DNA from: Eimeria necatrix
Taxonomy: Eukaryota; Apicomplexa; Conoidasida; Eucoccidiorida; Eimeriidae
Assembly: GCF_000499385.1 (NCBI RefSeq)
Contig: NW_013654424.1
Coordinates: forward strand, 82,501 to 140,587
Direction of reading: 5' to 3'
DNA length: 58,087 bases
Numbering within the stretch: position 1 is the first letter of the stretch; the number at the start of each line of letters is the position of its first letter. The position numbers were made by a program, and so were the translations under genes. Below the pieces are notes generated by a model. It had not been told where the DNA came from and did no database searches. It saw nothing but the letters and a program-made list of their open reading frames with translations. Below are positions 13,217 through 23,955 of this stretch, in pieces.

Positions 13217-14185
13217 CAGACGACAGGGCACTGCGAACGACGCCAGAAGCGAGTGCAGCAGCAACTGCTGCTGCTGCAACGGCTGCTGCAGCTGCGATGG
13301 CAGCGAAAGCACCTGCTCCAGCGACAGCAGCTCAGAAGCGGGAAACTGCAGCAGCAGGCGGCAGCAGCAGCAGCAAACTGGTGGATCCAGGCGTACAGAC
13401 ACTGCACTCCGGACACTGCAGCAGCAGGCACTTATAGACGAGCTTCTGCAAATGAGGCTGCAAGCGGTGTACCAGCAGCAGCAGCAGCAGCTGCTGCTGC
13501 AGCAGCAACTGCAACAGCAGCAGCAGCAGCAGCAATTGCAGCAGCAGCAGCAGCAAATACAGCAGCAACAGCAACGGCAGCAGATTCAGCAGCTGCAGCC
13601 CCCAATAACTCTGAGTGACATACCAGAGAGCAGTCAGGCAACAGAAGCTGCGGCTACGGCAGCAGCAGCAGCAGCAGCTGCTGCTGCTGCTGCTCCATGT
13701 GGGGTATCTGCAGCAAGCGCTGTTCAGGGTTTTGCTGCAGCACAAGGAGCTGCACAGGAAGCTCATTTCGGACTCAGCAGCAACACAGCAGCAGCCGTGA
13801 GGGAAGCTGCAGCTGAGAGAGCAGCAGCTTCTGCAGCAGCAGCAGAAGCAGCACAGCAGACTCAGCGACAAGGGTGCTCATGCGGGTGCGCAGCTGCAGA
13901 GGCAGCAGCAGCAGCAGCAGCTGCTGCTGCTGCGGCTGCTGCTGCTGCGCGTCGCTGCAGCGTTTCTGCTGCAGGGAGCTACAGCGAACCTGTGTTGCCA
14001 GAGGGACCTGTTGCGAAGTTTCTTTCCCGGATAGCACACTGCAGCACAACTTCACCTGCTGCTGCTGCTGCTGCTGCTGCTTTTGCCGCTGCTGATGCTG
14101 CGGCGGTGGGCACGCGGGCAGCAGCGCCACCAGCAGAAGCAGAGGCTGCTCCGGGTCAGCCTTACTCCTTTAATCAGCTCCTCCC

Positions 14186-14236
<51 letters not shown>

Positions 14237-14761
14237 TGATATACCCTTGTCGGCCCGCCGACCCGCAACGCAGAATCAGCAAAGTCAGACAGAGCTTGCC
14301 GAACTCCAGCAGGTTACTGCAGTGCAGCAGCAGCAGCAGCAGCCTATAGCGGAGCAGCAGCAGCCTACGCAGCAGCAGCAGCCTACGCAGCAGCAGCAGC
14401 AGCCTTCGCAGCAGCCTTCGCAGCAGCCTTCACAGCAGCCTTTGCAGCAGCCTTCGCAGCAGCAGCAGCAGCAACAACAACAGCAACAGCAGCAGACGTC
14501 TCAGCTGCCGGTGCAAGAAACAGTAGGACCGACCAACTATGAAGTGGAAAGCCCGCAGCAAAGTCAGCAGCAGCAGCAACAACAACACCAAGAACAGCAA
14601 CAGCAGCCGCAGCAGCAGCAGCAGCAGCAGCAGCAATCGGGATGGTGCCTCTCCCCGCCCGCTTTCCTTTGTGTCGGCCCTTCGTCGAGCCCCTCAACTG
14701 AATCATACAGTGCCACTTCACCCAAGGCCCCGCAGCAGCAAGAGGCTCACTCCCAGCCCCT

Positions 14762-14805
<44 letters not shown>

Positions 14806-14938
14806 GTTCAAGAGAGGGAAGCCCTGCTCCACTGCGGGCCACCCGGCTGCTTCCTGTGGTGTCTGAGGCCTCTCCCAGGCAGCAGCTGCTGTCGCCGGCG
14901 TCTTCAGATGGCCCCCCTTTGCTTGTGCTGCCGCCTAT

Positions 14939-14990
<52 letters not shown>

Positions 14991-15562
14991 GCCAGATGGG
15001 ACAGGCCTGCCGCTCCCCTGGGCCTCCCCAGAGTTTACCCTCCAACGGAGCAGCGCAGCGAGACGGCAAGCGGCGCAGCAGCAAAACTCCGCGCCAGCAG
15101 CAGCAGCAGCAGCAGCCCTCAGCAGCAGCAGCAGAACAGCCCCTTCAGCCTAAAGCAGGCGATAGGGGGGCCCCCTGCTGCTGCTGCCAGTGGGGCCCCC
15201 ACAGTTAAGGTTGGGGGCCGACGGGGGCCCCCGCAGCTCTCCATGGAGCCTCCAGAAGCAGGTAGAACTGTGCTGCTGTCGCGGACAAGCTGGCAGCAGC
15301 AGCAGCACGAGCAGCAGCAGCAGCAGCACGAGCAGCAACAGCAGCAAGAACAGCAGCAGCAGCTGCGGCAGCAAAGGCAGCAACAGCAGCTGCTGCAGCT
15401 GCAGCAGCAACAGCTGCTGCAGCAGCAATACCAGCTTCAGCTGCAGCAATACCAGCTGCAGCAGCAGCAGAAGCAGCAGCAGGCTCGGGAGAGCTACATA
15501 GGGCAAAAAGCAGCGAGAAACCCGCGGCGACTGCCGCGGCCGGTGAGTGCCCCTCAACACGT

Positions 15563-15594
<32 letters not shown>

Positions 15595-15773
15595 GAGTAG
15601 CAGCAGCAGCAGGAAGAACTGCTGTAGTAAACAGACACAGCAGGGCCCCACGCCGACTCTCCCCTGGCAAACTGGGGGGCCCCCCACACACCATAAGGGC
15701 CCGCAGCTATTTGAGGGGCCCCCAGGGTTCGAGGGCCACAAGTGTAGACACAGCTGAGCAGCAGCGGCGAGCC

Positions 15774-15811
<38 letters not shown>

Positions 15812-16631
15812 GGCGAAGCAGCTGCAGCAGCAGCTCCTGGAGAGGCAGCAGGAAGTGCTGCAGCAGCAGCAGCAGGTGCTGGAGCAGCAGCGGCAGCTGC
15901 TGCAGCAGCGGGAGCAGCTCCTAGGGGCCCCCCAGGCAGCTGCAGACACACTGGGGCCTCCTCTTGAGCAGCTGCCTGGGCTGAGGAGGCAGCAGCAGCG
16001 GCCAGCCCCCAAAGCAGCAGCAGCAGCAGCAGCAGCAGCGGCAGGGGCCCCCACTGCAGCAGACACTGACACGGAGTCCGCAGGCAGCAGCCCCAGCAGC
16101 AACTGGTCAGGCAGCATCAGCTCAGGAGAAGTTATTGTAACTCCAACAACTCATCGAGAGTTCGTTTGCATGCAAGCAAGCACTCTGGGGCCCCTCAGGG
16201 GGCCCCTCCTAGGGGGCCTTTCTTCTGAGGTGACCCTGGGGGCCCCCAGGGGGCCCCCCCTGGGGGCCCCCAGGGGGCCCCCACTGGGGGCCCCCTTAGG
16301 GGCCCCCCTAGCGGGCACACTGGGGGGCCCCCCAGGGGGCCCTCTGGGGGGCCCCCTGGGGGGCCCCCCCAATGCTGCTGCCCACGCGGCGGGGTCAGGG
16401 GCCCTCGCCGGGGCAGCTATAAAGACATCTCCCCATGCTGCAGCTACGCTGCTGCAGGGGAACAGTGCAGCAGCAGCAGCAGCCAGCAGCAGCAGCAGCG
16501 CGGGAGACCTCCGCGTGCTCGTGCCTCTCAGCAGGTCCGCTGCAGCAGCAAAACCAGCAGCAGCAGCTGCAGCAAACCCTCAACTGAAGCTCCAGAGTCT
16601 GCCTCCAAAGGAGGGCCTTAGGGGGCCCTAA
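8324..16631 (+). CDS. Giant Gln/Ala-rich protein, five exons, function unknown
   Basis: Proposed exons: 8324-9287, 9337-9412, 9448-9560, 10052-10423 and 10546-16631, together 7611 nt and about 2536 aa. Each donor is canonical (gtaagt, gtgagt, gtaaat, gtaagt), and the reading phase carries through all four junctions without a stop. That is the main evidence for one gene. The start is the ATG in MKTQKRSKKGHDKNCELF. The open frame extends upstream only through non-ATG codons. The protein is mostly poly-Gln and poly-Ala runs. Between them are Ser/Arg-rich linkers, Gly-Pro stretches from GGGGCCCC DNA (around 16180-16380), and Cys-rich patches such as CAACHPEGDAGVCCCCSSC. I recognise no domain, signal peptide or membrane segment. 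Gln-rich disordered regulators and scaffolds look like this. The exon 2 acceptor (9336) and exon 5 acceptor (10545) are chosen among several nearby AGs. Confidence 0.7.
9597..9674 (+). repeat. Telomere-like (TTTAGGG)n block in intron 3 of the Gln/Ala-rich gene
   Basis: TTTAGGG units beginning about 36 bases downstream of the donor at 9561. Confidence 0.9.
16180..16375 (+). repeat. GGGGCCCC-type tandem sequence inside an exon
   Basis: Imperfect units of GGGGGCCCCCAGG type, translated as Gly-Pro-Leu/Gly-Ala-Pro repeats in the Gln/Ala-rich protein. The DNA is self-complementary over most of its length. Confidence 0.85.
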
Positions 16632-16683
16632 GTGGGCCCCACAATGGCTCCATAGGAGGTTCACCTCGGGGGCCCCCCTAAGA

Positions 16684-16727
<44 letters not shown>

Positions 16728-17355
16728 CCGCAGCAGCGGCTCCTTGTGGCCCCTTCTTGAGGCCACCTTTAGGGGGGCCCCCCCTGAGGGGCCCCTCTTT
16801 GGAAAGCTAAACCCTAAACCCTAAAGACTAAAACTGAATTGCCTGCGGGGCCTCGCAGCCCCTGCGGTTTACTGCAGCACGACTGCGCCGAACCCTAAAC
16901 CCTAAACCCTAAACCCTAAACCCTAAACCCTAGGCCTAAGCGCAACCAAAGAAAGGTCGAAAAACTTAAAGGCTGGCTGCAGCCGCCCCACTTCTGGGGC
17001 CTTTCTGTCTATACAGTGCAGCAGTGCTGCGCCCAAGGGGCCCCCTAGGCAGCCACTTAAGGGGCAGCCCTTAGGGGCCCCAAGAGCCCTACCAGGGGCC
17101 CCACAAATGCTGGCAAGCGAGTCTGCTGGGGCCCCTTGGGGCCCCCTGAGGCCCTCTGGGGCCCCCTGAGGCGCTCTGGGGCCCCTTGAGGCCCCTTGGG
17201 GGCCCCTTGAGGCCCCCTGGGGCCCTACGGGGACCTCTGGGGCCCCCTGGGGCCCCCTGGGGCTTCCCAAGGGGCCCCCAGGGCCCCCCCAAGTGGGGGG
17301 CCCTTAGAAAGGGCCTGTGGGGAGTGTGTGTTTTGGTGTGTGTTTGAAGTTGGCT
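16632..17355. other. Convergent int-ergenic region with GGGGCC and telomere-like repeats
   Basis: Lies between the 3' ends of the Gln/Ala-rich gene (+) and the ACBP gene (-). It holds a CAG array (16686-16727), CCCTAAA blocks (16807-16825, 16893-16932) and an imperfect GGGGCCCCCTGAGGCCC minisatellite (about 17130-17300). Open frames over the minisatellite are Gly-Ala-Pro shadows. Confidence 0.65.
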
Positions 17356-17631
17356 TCAGTTGGCCTGCTGCCTCCAGTTGGGGGTGGAAGAGTCCAGGGC
17401 TTTGACATATTCTGCCTGGGCAGTGGCTTTGTCCATTCCCTTGAGCTCTGCCCAGGCCTTCCACTTTTGTTTGGCTTCAATTTGATAAAAAGAAGGCTCA
17501 GGGGTTTCGTTGTCGCCCACAGTGGCTTGTTTGTAGAGCCCGTAGAAGCGGAGCTTCTGCGCAGTCGAAGGCTCCGCCCCCGCCGCCGGCTTGCGCACAA
17601 ATTCAACTGCTTTCTCGAATTCAGAAGACAT
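17356..17631 (-). CDS. ACBP: Acyl-CoA-binding protein, single exon
   Basis: 91 aa, the usual length for a soluble ACBP. It binds long-chain acyl-CoA esters and buffers and transports them in the cytosol (family knowledge). Visible family signatures are KLRFYGLYKQATVGD (helix 2, with the ligand-binding Tyr and Lys), then KQKWKAWAELKGMDKATAQA (helix 3 with the WxxW pattern), and a terminal EYVKAL helix. The start is the ATG of MSSEFEKAVEFV. The open frame runs 51 codons further upstream through a Phe/Ser-rich stretch that has no homology to the family and overlaps AT-rich leader DNA, so the inner ATG is preferred. No homopolymer insertion is present, which is unusual among its neighbours. It is tail-to-tail with the Gln/Ala-rich gene. 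Confidence 0.95.
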   Translation of the reverse strand: MSSEFEKAVEFVRKPAAGAEPSTAQKLRFYGLYKQATVGDNETPEPSFYQIEAKQKWKAWAELKGMDKATAQAEYVKALDSSTPNWRQQAN

Positions 17632-18864
17632 TTTCAACTCCAAATTCGAAAAAAAAGAGAAAAACGAACAACTTTTGAATATTTTAAACGCAAACTCAAG
17701 CCCAAAACTCCAGTGTGCACGCTGGCGCAACGCCCGCATGTGTCTGCACAACCACGCTGTGCGATCAGCAGCACGGGACCACACGAGCCACCGCGAGCGA
17801 AATGGAAAGTTTAGAAGAAATTTAAAAGAAATAAATTAATTTAAAACACTTTAATTAGTTTTTTATTTCGTTTTTGGAACAAAGACAAAGCACCCACAGC
17901 AGAGGCAACACCCGCGCCGTCCCACGCCGCTGCACTTCCCTACTCGGATCTTATGGCAGAAAGCCGCAAATAAAGGGAGAAACAATAAAGTTAATTATAT
18001 TTTGAAGTTTAAAAGTTATTTGTTTCCTCTTATTCGAACATTTATTCTCAATTCAGAGCCAGAAGCGCCCACAGACACCCAGCTGCTGCATAGGCTTCAG
18101 AAATGTTCTACTCTCTTTGCAGCTGCGGCTGCTGCATGCACAAGTCTAGAGCTGCTCCGTGTGCTTCAAATAGTCCATTAAAGTCTAAATGTTGCAATTT
18201 TCGTGTCTTGTGGGGCCCCCCACAGCTAGCTACAGCTAAGTGCAGCTGGCCGTGGCTAGCTGCAGCTAGCCACAGCCAGCTAGCTGCAGCTAGCTGCGCG
18301 GGGCTACCGGCAGCTAGCTATCTCTGGGCGCAGCTAGCTGCAGCCCAGCAGCGCTGACTGCAGCAAGCTGCAGCAGCGCAGCATCAGCTGCAGCAGCACT
18401 GCCCATCCCGCTGCTGCTAGCCGCAGCTAGCTGCTGCTTGCTGCAGCTAGCTGCAGCTAGCTGCAGCTAGCTGTGTGGCGCTGCAGCTGCTGGCTAGCTG
18501 CCGCAAACTGCAGCGTCTGCAGACGGAAAAATACTTAAGTGAACCATCTAAGTCTAAAGCAGACCAAATAATAAGTTAAATGGACCAGTGGACCATCCAA
18601 ATAAAAATGAAGAAGAGGGGCACAAACGCATGCACAAGAGGCGCCGTTCGCAGCGCCTTTGAATTCTCTCAGTCTCACATGATGGATTAAATAATTAATT
18701 TAAATTAATTATTTAATTCTTCAATTAATTAATTAAATTGCCCTTTGGAGGAAATAAATTAACCACTTGGCCCAGTTCACTCAAACCAAGAAGCCAACTA
18801 ACGCAACTCATTCTGCTGCATGCAACTCATGTGGCTTTATTAGGCATTTAAATGAGATCAGTCC

Positions 18865-18901
<37 letters not shown>

Positions 18902-20068
18902 GCTGCTGCTGCCGCTGGTGTCGCCGCTGCTGCCGCCGCTGCTCTCGCCGCCGCCGCCGCTGCCGCTGCTGCTGCCGCTACTACTACTACTACTACTGCT
19001 GCTGCTGCTAATGCTGCTGCTGCTTCGCAGCTGCTGCTGCTGCTGCGAAGCAGCAGCAGCAGCAGCGTCCTCCACCGCAGGAAAGGGAATCCTTCGCGCC
19101 CCAGCTGCTGCCGCTCAGCAGCAAAAAGCCACAAGGGCCTGTGCCCCTGGCTAGCTGCAGCCAGCGCACAGCTAGCCGAAAAAAGCCCCGCTAGGCACAG
19201 CTAGCCATGGCTAGCTAGCTAGCTAGCTAGCTATCAAATCGAAACTCCGCAGAGTTGCAGAGAACACAGAACCCCAAGATGGCTTGTCTGCTGCCTCTCT
19301 TTCGAAGCGCAGCCAGCGCCCCCACTCCCTTAATCCCATTACCTGGCTAGCTGCAGCTAGCTGCTGCAGCTAGCTGCAGCTAGCTGCAACTAGCTGCAGC
19401 TAGCTGCTGCAGCTAGCTGCGAGCGCCCGCAGCAGCTGGAGCTGCTCCTTTGAAGCAGCGACCTCGGCACTGCCCTTCCCCGGGCTAGCTGCGGCTACTA
19501 GAGCTCGCCGCCGTGGCTAGCTCTGGCTAGCCAGCCGCCTTCGCCTGCTGCTGCATCTGCTGCTGCTGCACCTTCCCCTGCTGCTGCTGCACCTGCCCCT
19601 GCTGCTGGTGCACCTGCAGCTGCTCTACCTGCCACTGCGTCTGCAGGCACAGCAGCAGCAGCAGCCGCTGCGGCTGCACCTGCTGCTTTGCCTGCATGTA
19701 CAGCAACAGCAGCAGCAGCTGCTGCTGCACCTGCTGCTGCGCCCGCAGGTCCAGCAGCAGCAGCAGCTGCACTCGCTGCACTTGCTGCACCTGCTGCTGC
19801 GCCTGCAGGCACGGCAGCAGCCTTTGCTGCCGCAGCTGCCTCTCCTGCTCCTGCAGCAGCAGCTGCTACTTACAGCTCCTCCCCTGCTCCTGCTCCTGCA
19901 GCTGCAGCAGCAGCAGCAGCAGCTGCTGCTGCTGCTGCTGCTGCTGCTGCAGCAGCTGCTGCTGCTGCTGCTGCTGCAGCAGCTGCTGCTGCTGCTGCTG
20001 CTGCTGCTGCAGCTGCTGCTGCTGCTGCTGCTGCTGCAGCAGCTGCTGCTGCTGCTGCTGCTGCGGCG
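17632..20068. other. Intergenic region with AGCTAGC and CTG repeats
   Basis: AT-rich leader of ACBP (17632-18050) is followed by clusters of AGCTAGCTGCAG units (about 18220-18500, 19195-19240, 19340-19430). A mixed CTG/CCG array (18865-19070) and a long region of CTG/CTGCAG units (19530-20065) come next, the last just beyond the stop codon of the BTB/CCCH gene. An open frame from 18767 starts on TTG and becomes poly-Ala. I do not call it. Confidence 0.6.
18220..18500. repeat. AGCTAGCTGCAG-type palindromic repeats
   Basis: Dense overlapping AGCT, GCTAGC and CTGCAG palindromes. Similar stretches occur at 19195-19240, 19340-19430, 31966-32011 (SAHH intron) and 33590-33680. Confidence 0.8.
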
Positions 20069-20813
20069 CTAGGGGCAGCTGTAAGTGCACTTGAGGCGCA
20101 CTTCGTCTTCGCCGTGGGCGTGTCTGCATGCAGCCCCAGCCCTGCAAAAGCCGTTGAGCCAAAAGAAACACAAACTGGTTTTGTAGCAGTCTGCTGTTGA
20201 CCGCAGCTCCCGCAGCGCGTGCGCAAACTTGCAGCGGTGAGAGGCCCTGCAAGCACAAACCCCAAACCCTAAACCCTAAACCCTAAACCCTAAACCCTAA
20301 ACCCTAAACCCTAAACCCTAAACCCTGAACCCGGAACCCGGAAGTCGGAAGTCGGATTCCTCCTGAACCCTCTTAGATCCCAGGCCCGGGGTCAGCGAGA
20401 CGCGGGCGGGCTTGCAGCCGTGAGGCGGGTTGTGCCCACACAAACCCTAAACCCTAAACCCTAAACCCTAAACCCTAAATTCGGGCTCAACAGGCCGGAG
20501 GCGACTTGCAGCCGCGATAAATCCCCTAAACCCTAAACCCTAAACCCTTGAAAGCGCACGCTTCGCAGCAGCCAGTCAGCAGTCACAGACCGCAAGCACC
20601 AACCTACACCCCAAACCCTAAACCCTAAACCCTAAACCCTAAACCCTCGAACTCACAGCCGGCAGAGCCCACTCTTGTACAACTGACACATCCGAGTCTT
20701 AAATAAAGGGTTTGGCGGGTGGGCCCCCTGGGGCCCCTGGGGTACCCCCTGGGGCCCCTGGGCATTTTGGACTCCGTGGGGCCTCGGGCTGGGCCTCGCG
20801 CGAGGGCGGGCCA

Positions 20814-20856
<43 letters not shown>

Positions 20857-20956
20857 GGGCTGCTGCTGGGAATGCTGCTGCTGCTTGTGCTTCTGCTTCT
20901 GCTGCAGCTGCTGGTGTGCCTGCTCCTCGTCCTGCTGCAGCTCTTCCTCCTCCCCT

Positions 20957-21012
<56 letters not shown>

Positions 21013-21142
21013 AGTTGACCAAGCAGCATCAGCTTCTGCAAGTTCCCCCTGTGTCACCTCTGCAGCCTCTTCCCCCTGAAGCTCTTCAGGGGGGGGCCCC
21101 CCAGCCATTTCGGCTTCGGTGGGCCCCTGCTGCTCCCCGCCC

Positions 21143-21186
<44 letters not shown>

Positions 21187-22130
21187 ATGCGCGGTGGCCT
21201 CTGGGGCCGGGAGGGTCACCTGGGGCCCCTTGAGCGCGGGCCTTCCCCTCCTTCTGCAGCAGGCCAGCCGCGCTGAGGGGGCCCCCAGGGGGCCCCCCTT
21301 GTCAGCAAAAAGCTTGTTGGGTTTTCTTACATCTTCTATGTCGCTGCTGCCCCCCAAACAAAACCCTAAACCCTCGCGGCCGCCGGCCCCACAGGCGAGG
21401 GGGGCCCCCCACTGGCAGCGCTCCAGGAAGCATTCGCTGGGGCCCCGGGGCCCCCGCGCAGCAGCAGCAGCAGCAGCTGCTGCTGCTGCTGCTGCAGGTG
21501 CAGCCGCAGCAGCAACCTCTTGTCCGGGGCCCCCAGAGGCTGGGGCCCCACGGGGCCCCTCGCAGCCTGCCCCCTCAGGGGGGCCCCCGCAGGGGGGCCC
21601 CCCGGGGCCCTCGTCAGCAACGGCAGCTTGTGGGGCCCCGGGGCTGTACCCTTCAGTATCCTCTACTATGTTGACCAGGGAAAGCGAGTCAGGGGCCCCC
21701 GGGGGCCCCCCGGGGGGCCCCGGGGGCCCCTCCTCTGATGCGGAGGGGGCCCCTGCGGGGGCCCCCCCTGGGGGCCCCCCAGGGGCCCCCGCAGGGGCCC
21801 CCCCTGGGGGCCCCTGGGGCTGGGGCATGCAACTTGGGGAAAAGAGACAATCCCAGGTGGTGCCACTGTAGGGGCAGAAGAAGGGGCAGTACATCATCAT
21901 CATCATTAGCTGCTGCTGCTGCTGCAGCTGCAGCAGCTGCTGCTGCTGCTGCTGCTCCAGCTGCTGCTGCTGCTGCACGCCCACGTACTCGCGGCCCCAA
22001 AAACCCTGAGACCCCAAACAGGGGCAGCCCCCGGGGGCCCCCAGGGGGCCCCCCAGAGCTGCAGGGTATGGGGCATCTTGCTGCTGCTCCCCTAAGTATT
22101 GCTGCGGCAGCGCCACAGCGTACGACACAG

Positions 22131-22167
<37 letters not shown>

Positions 22168-22342
22168 ATAGGCCTCTTCTTCTTTCGATACCACGTAAGA
22201 AGTACTAGAACAAGAAAAGGAACAAGGGTACTGGGGGCCCCCCACGCATGCATACGGGGGGCCCCCCTCCGCGTAGGGGCGGGCCTGGAGGTTCTGCTGC
22301 TGTCCATAGGGCACTATTTGAGATGCTGCGCAAGCCCAGCTT

Positions 22343-22378
<36 letters not shown>

Positions 22379-22450
22379 TGGTCTTGCTGCTCGTCTCCTG
22401 CCTCGCCTGCGGCAGTCCCTTCTCCGGCAGCAGCGTCAGCGCCAACTGCT

Positions 22451-22489
<39 letters not shown>

Positions 22490-22576
22490 CTTTGCTGCAG
22501 GGTCACGGCGCAGTGCACAGCGTTTCCGTTTAGAGGTGTACGTACATCTCCTGAAGCTCCACTTTGGGGCGTGTCC

Positions 22577-22612
<36 letters not shown>

Positions 22613-22994
22613 TCCGTCGCTGCTGCTGCTTCTGCTGCTGCTCCTGCTGCTGCTGCTCCTGCTGCTGCAGCCAAGGAGCAAACATGTGTGGGGCAGCTTG
22701 CTGCGCTGAGAGATGAACTATTTGCTGCTTCTGGGGTGTCAGTGTCTGAACAGTGTGAGGCGCAGCAGCTGGTGCCGAAGCACTGGCGCTGCTGCTGCTG
22801 CTGCTGCACGTGCTGCAGCTGCTGCTGCTGCTGGGCGCACTCCGGACGCAGCAGCACCCCCCGCTGCTGCCTAATTGCTGCTGCACTTCTGTAGGGGCCC
22901 CCCACTGGCATTTTGCTGCTGCAGTGCAGCGCTGCTGTGCAGCCCACATCGTCTTCAGCGGAGCCGCAGCAGCTGTAGCTGCTGCTGCCCGCTG

Positions 22995-23032
<38 letters not shown>

Positions 23033-23441
23033 AGCTGCCCCGGGTGGACATAACAGAGTGGCACGCCCTTCATGGTCCCCAAGGGGGCCCCCAGGGGGGC
23101 CCCCTGGGGGCCCCCCTGGGGGGCCCCCCCGGGGGGCCCCCCTGGGGGCCCCTGGGGGGCCCCTCGAGGCTGCCGCGAGGGGGGCCCCCTCTGCGGCAGG
23201 TCTGCGTAGAGCTGCGAGTCATAGAGAGAGCCGCAGCGGCTGCACTTGTCCGGCCAAGGCAGCAGCAGCAGCCGGAACTCCCTGCGCAGCAGCCGTTCTG
23301 CTGCTGCTGCAGTGGTGTGGGGCCCCACAGCTGCATGCGCTGCATGCAGCAGCAGCTCCTTGTCTATTTCCCCAGTCCTCAGGTAAGTCAGTACAATGGC
23401 AAAGATCTCGGGGTGGCAGTCCAGCACCAGGCGAGGGACCC

Positions 23442-23486
<45 letters not shown>

Positions 23487-23955
23487 GCTGCTGCAGCAGC
23501 GCAGGGCACTTCGAGGCTGTTTCCCACGTGGCGTGGAACAGACGTGGGCCCACCTGCACTTCGACTAGACTCTGCTGCTGGGGCTGCACACCAGCTGAGG
23601 CTGGTGCTGCCGCAGCAGCAGCAGCTGCTGCTGCTGCTGCAGCTGCTGCTGCTGCTTCTACTGCGGGGCTGCCGGTGGCGGGAACACGGGGGGACGCTGA
23701 GGATGCGATGCTGCTGTCCCTGCTGCGGCTGCTGCGGCTTCTGGGGCTGCTCTTGAGGCTGCTGACATCGCCGCTGCAGCTGCTGCTGCTGCTGCTGTTG
23801 CAGCAGCTGCTGCTGCGTTTGCTGCATCTGTTGCCCTCGTTGCTTCCGTCGCTGCTTGGGGCGTCACAGATGCGAGGCTGCTCCAGCTGCACCTCCTGCT
23901 GCAGCAGGAAGAGGGTCTGCTGCTGCTGCTGCTCCTGAGCCTCGTGAGCCACCAT
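20069..23955 (-). CDS. T1/BTB-domain plus CCCH zinc-finger protein, two exons
   Basis: Exons 23955-20657 and 20246-20069 join in phase to 1158 aa, from ATG in aacATGgtg to TAG. Residues about 131-245 fit a T1-type BTB/POZ fold: VEVQVGPRLFHATWETASKC, then LDCHPEIFAIVLTYLRTGEI. A run of about 14 Gln sits in the loop between them, followed by CSRCGSLYDSQLY. The middle is disordered Ala/Gln/Gly-Pro sequence. The end holds two CCCH fingers. The first is split by the intron: KTRMCQLYKSGLCRL in exon 1 and RCKFAHALRE in exon 2, spacing C-x7-C-x6-C-x3-H. The second is CFFWLNGFCRAGAACRHAHG, spacing C-x7-C-x5-C-x3-H. CCCH fingers usually bind AU-rich RNA, and T1/BTB domains oligomerise or recruit cullin-3, so an RNA-bound adaptor is an inference. 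The intron is packed with telomere-like repeats. Confidence 0.88.
20259..20650 (-). repeat. Four telomere-like blocks filling one intron
   Basis: CCCTAAA on the plus strand (TTTAGGG in the sense of the gene) at about 20259-20327, 20442-20480, 20524-20550 and 20615-20649. They nearly fill the 410-bp intron of the BTB/CCCH gene. The first block reads in the sense direction as ...ggtttgtgcttgcag into exon 2, and the last begins right after the donor gtgagttcga. Confidence 0.92.
21540..23180. repeat. Exonic GGGGCCCC tracts (21540-21830, 22010-22060, 23080-23180)
   Basis: Clusters of GGGGGCCCCC-type units inside exon 1 of the BTB/CCCH gene, read as Gly-Pro-Pro-Gly/Ala. All three frames stay open over parts of them. 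Confidence 0.8.
22535..22548. repeat. Palindrome variant GGTGTACGTACATC inside an exon
   Basis: One-base variant of the 14-bp palindrome found at 6981, located within exon 1 of the BTB/CCCH gene. It shows the element is not confined to non-coding DNA. Confidence 0.7.

Noticed and set aside
17632..17784. N-terminal extension of ACBP (51 codons)
   Set aside because: The extension is in frame but unlike any ACBP and overlaps AT-rich leader. The internal ATG gives the exact family length.
18767..20094. Long poly-Ala, poly-Leu and poly-Ser/Cys open frames on both strands
   Set aside because: They start on TTG or inside arrays, have no unique linkers, and all frames of a CTG array are open. Shadows of the repeat.
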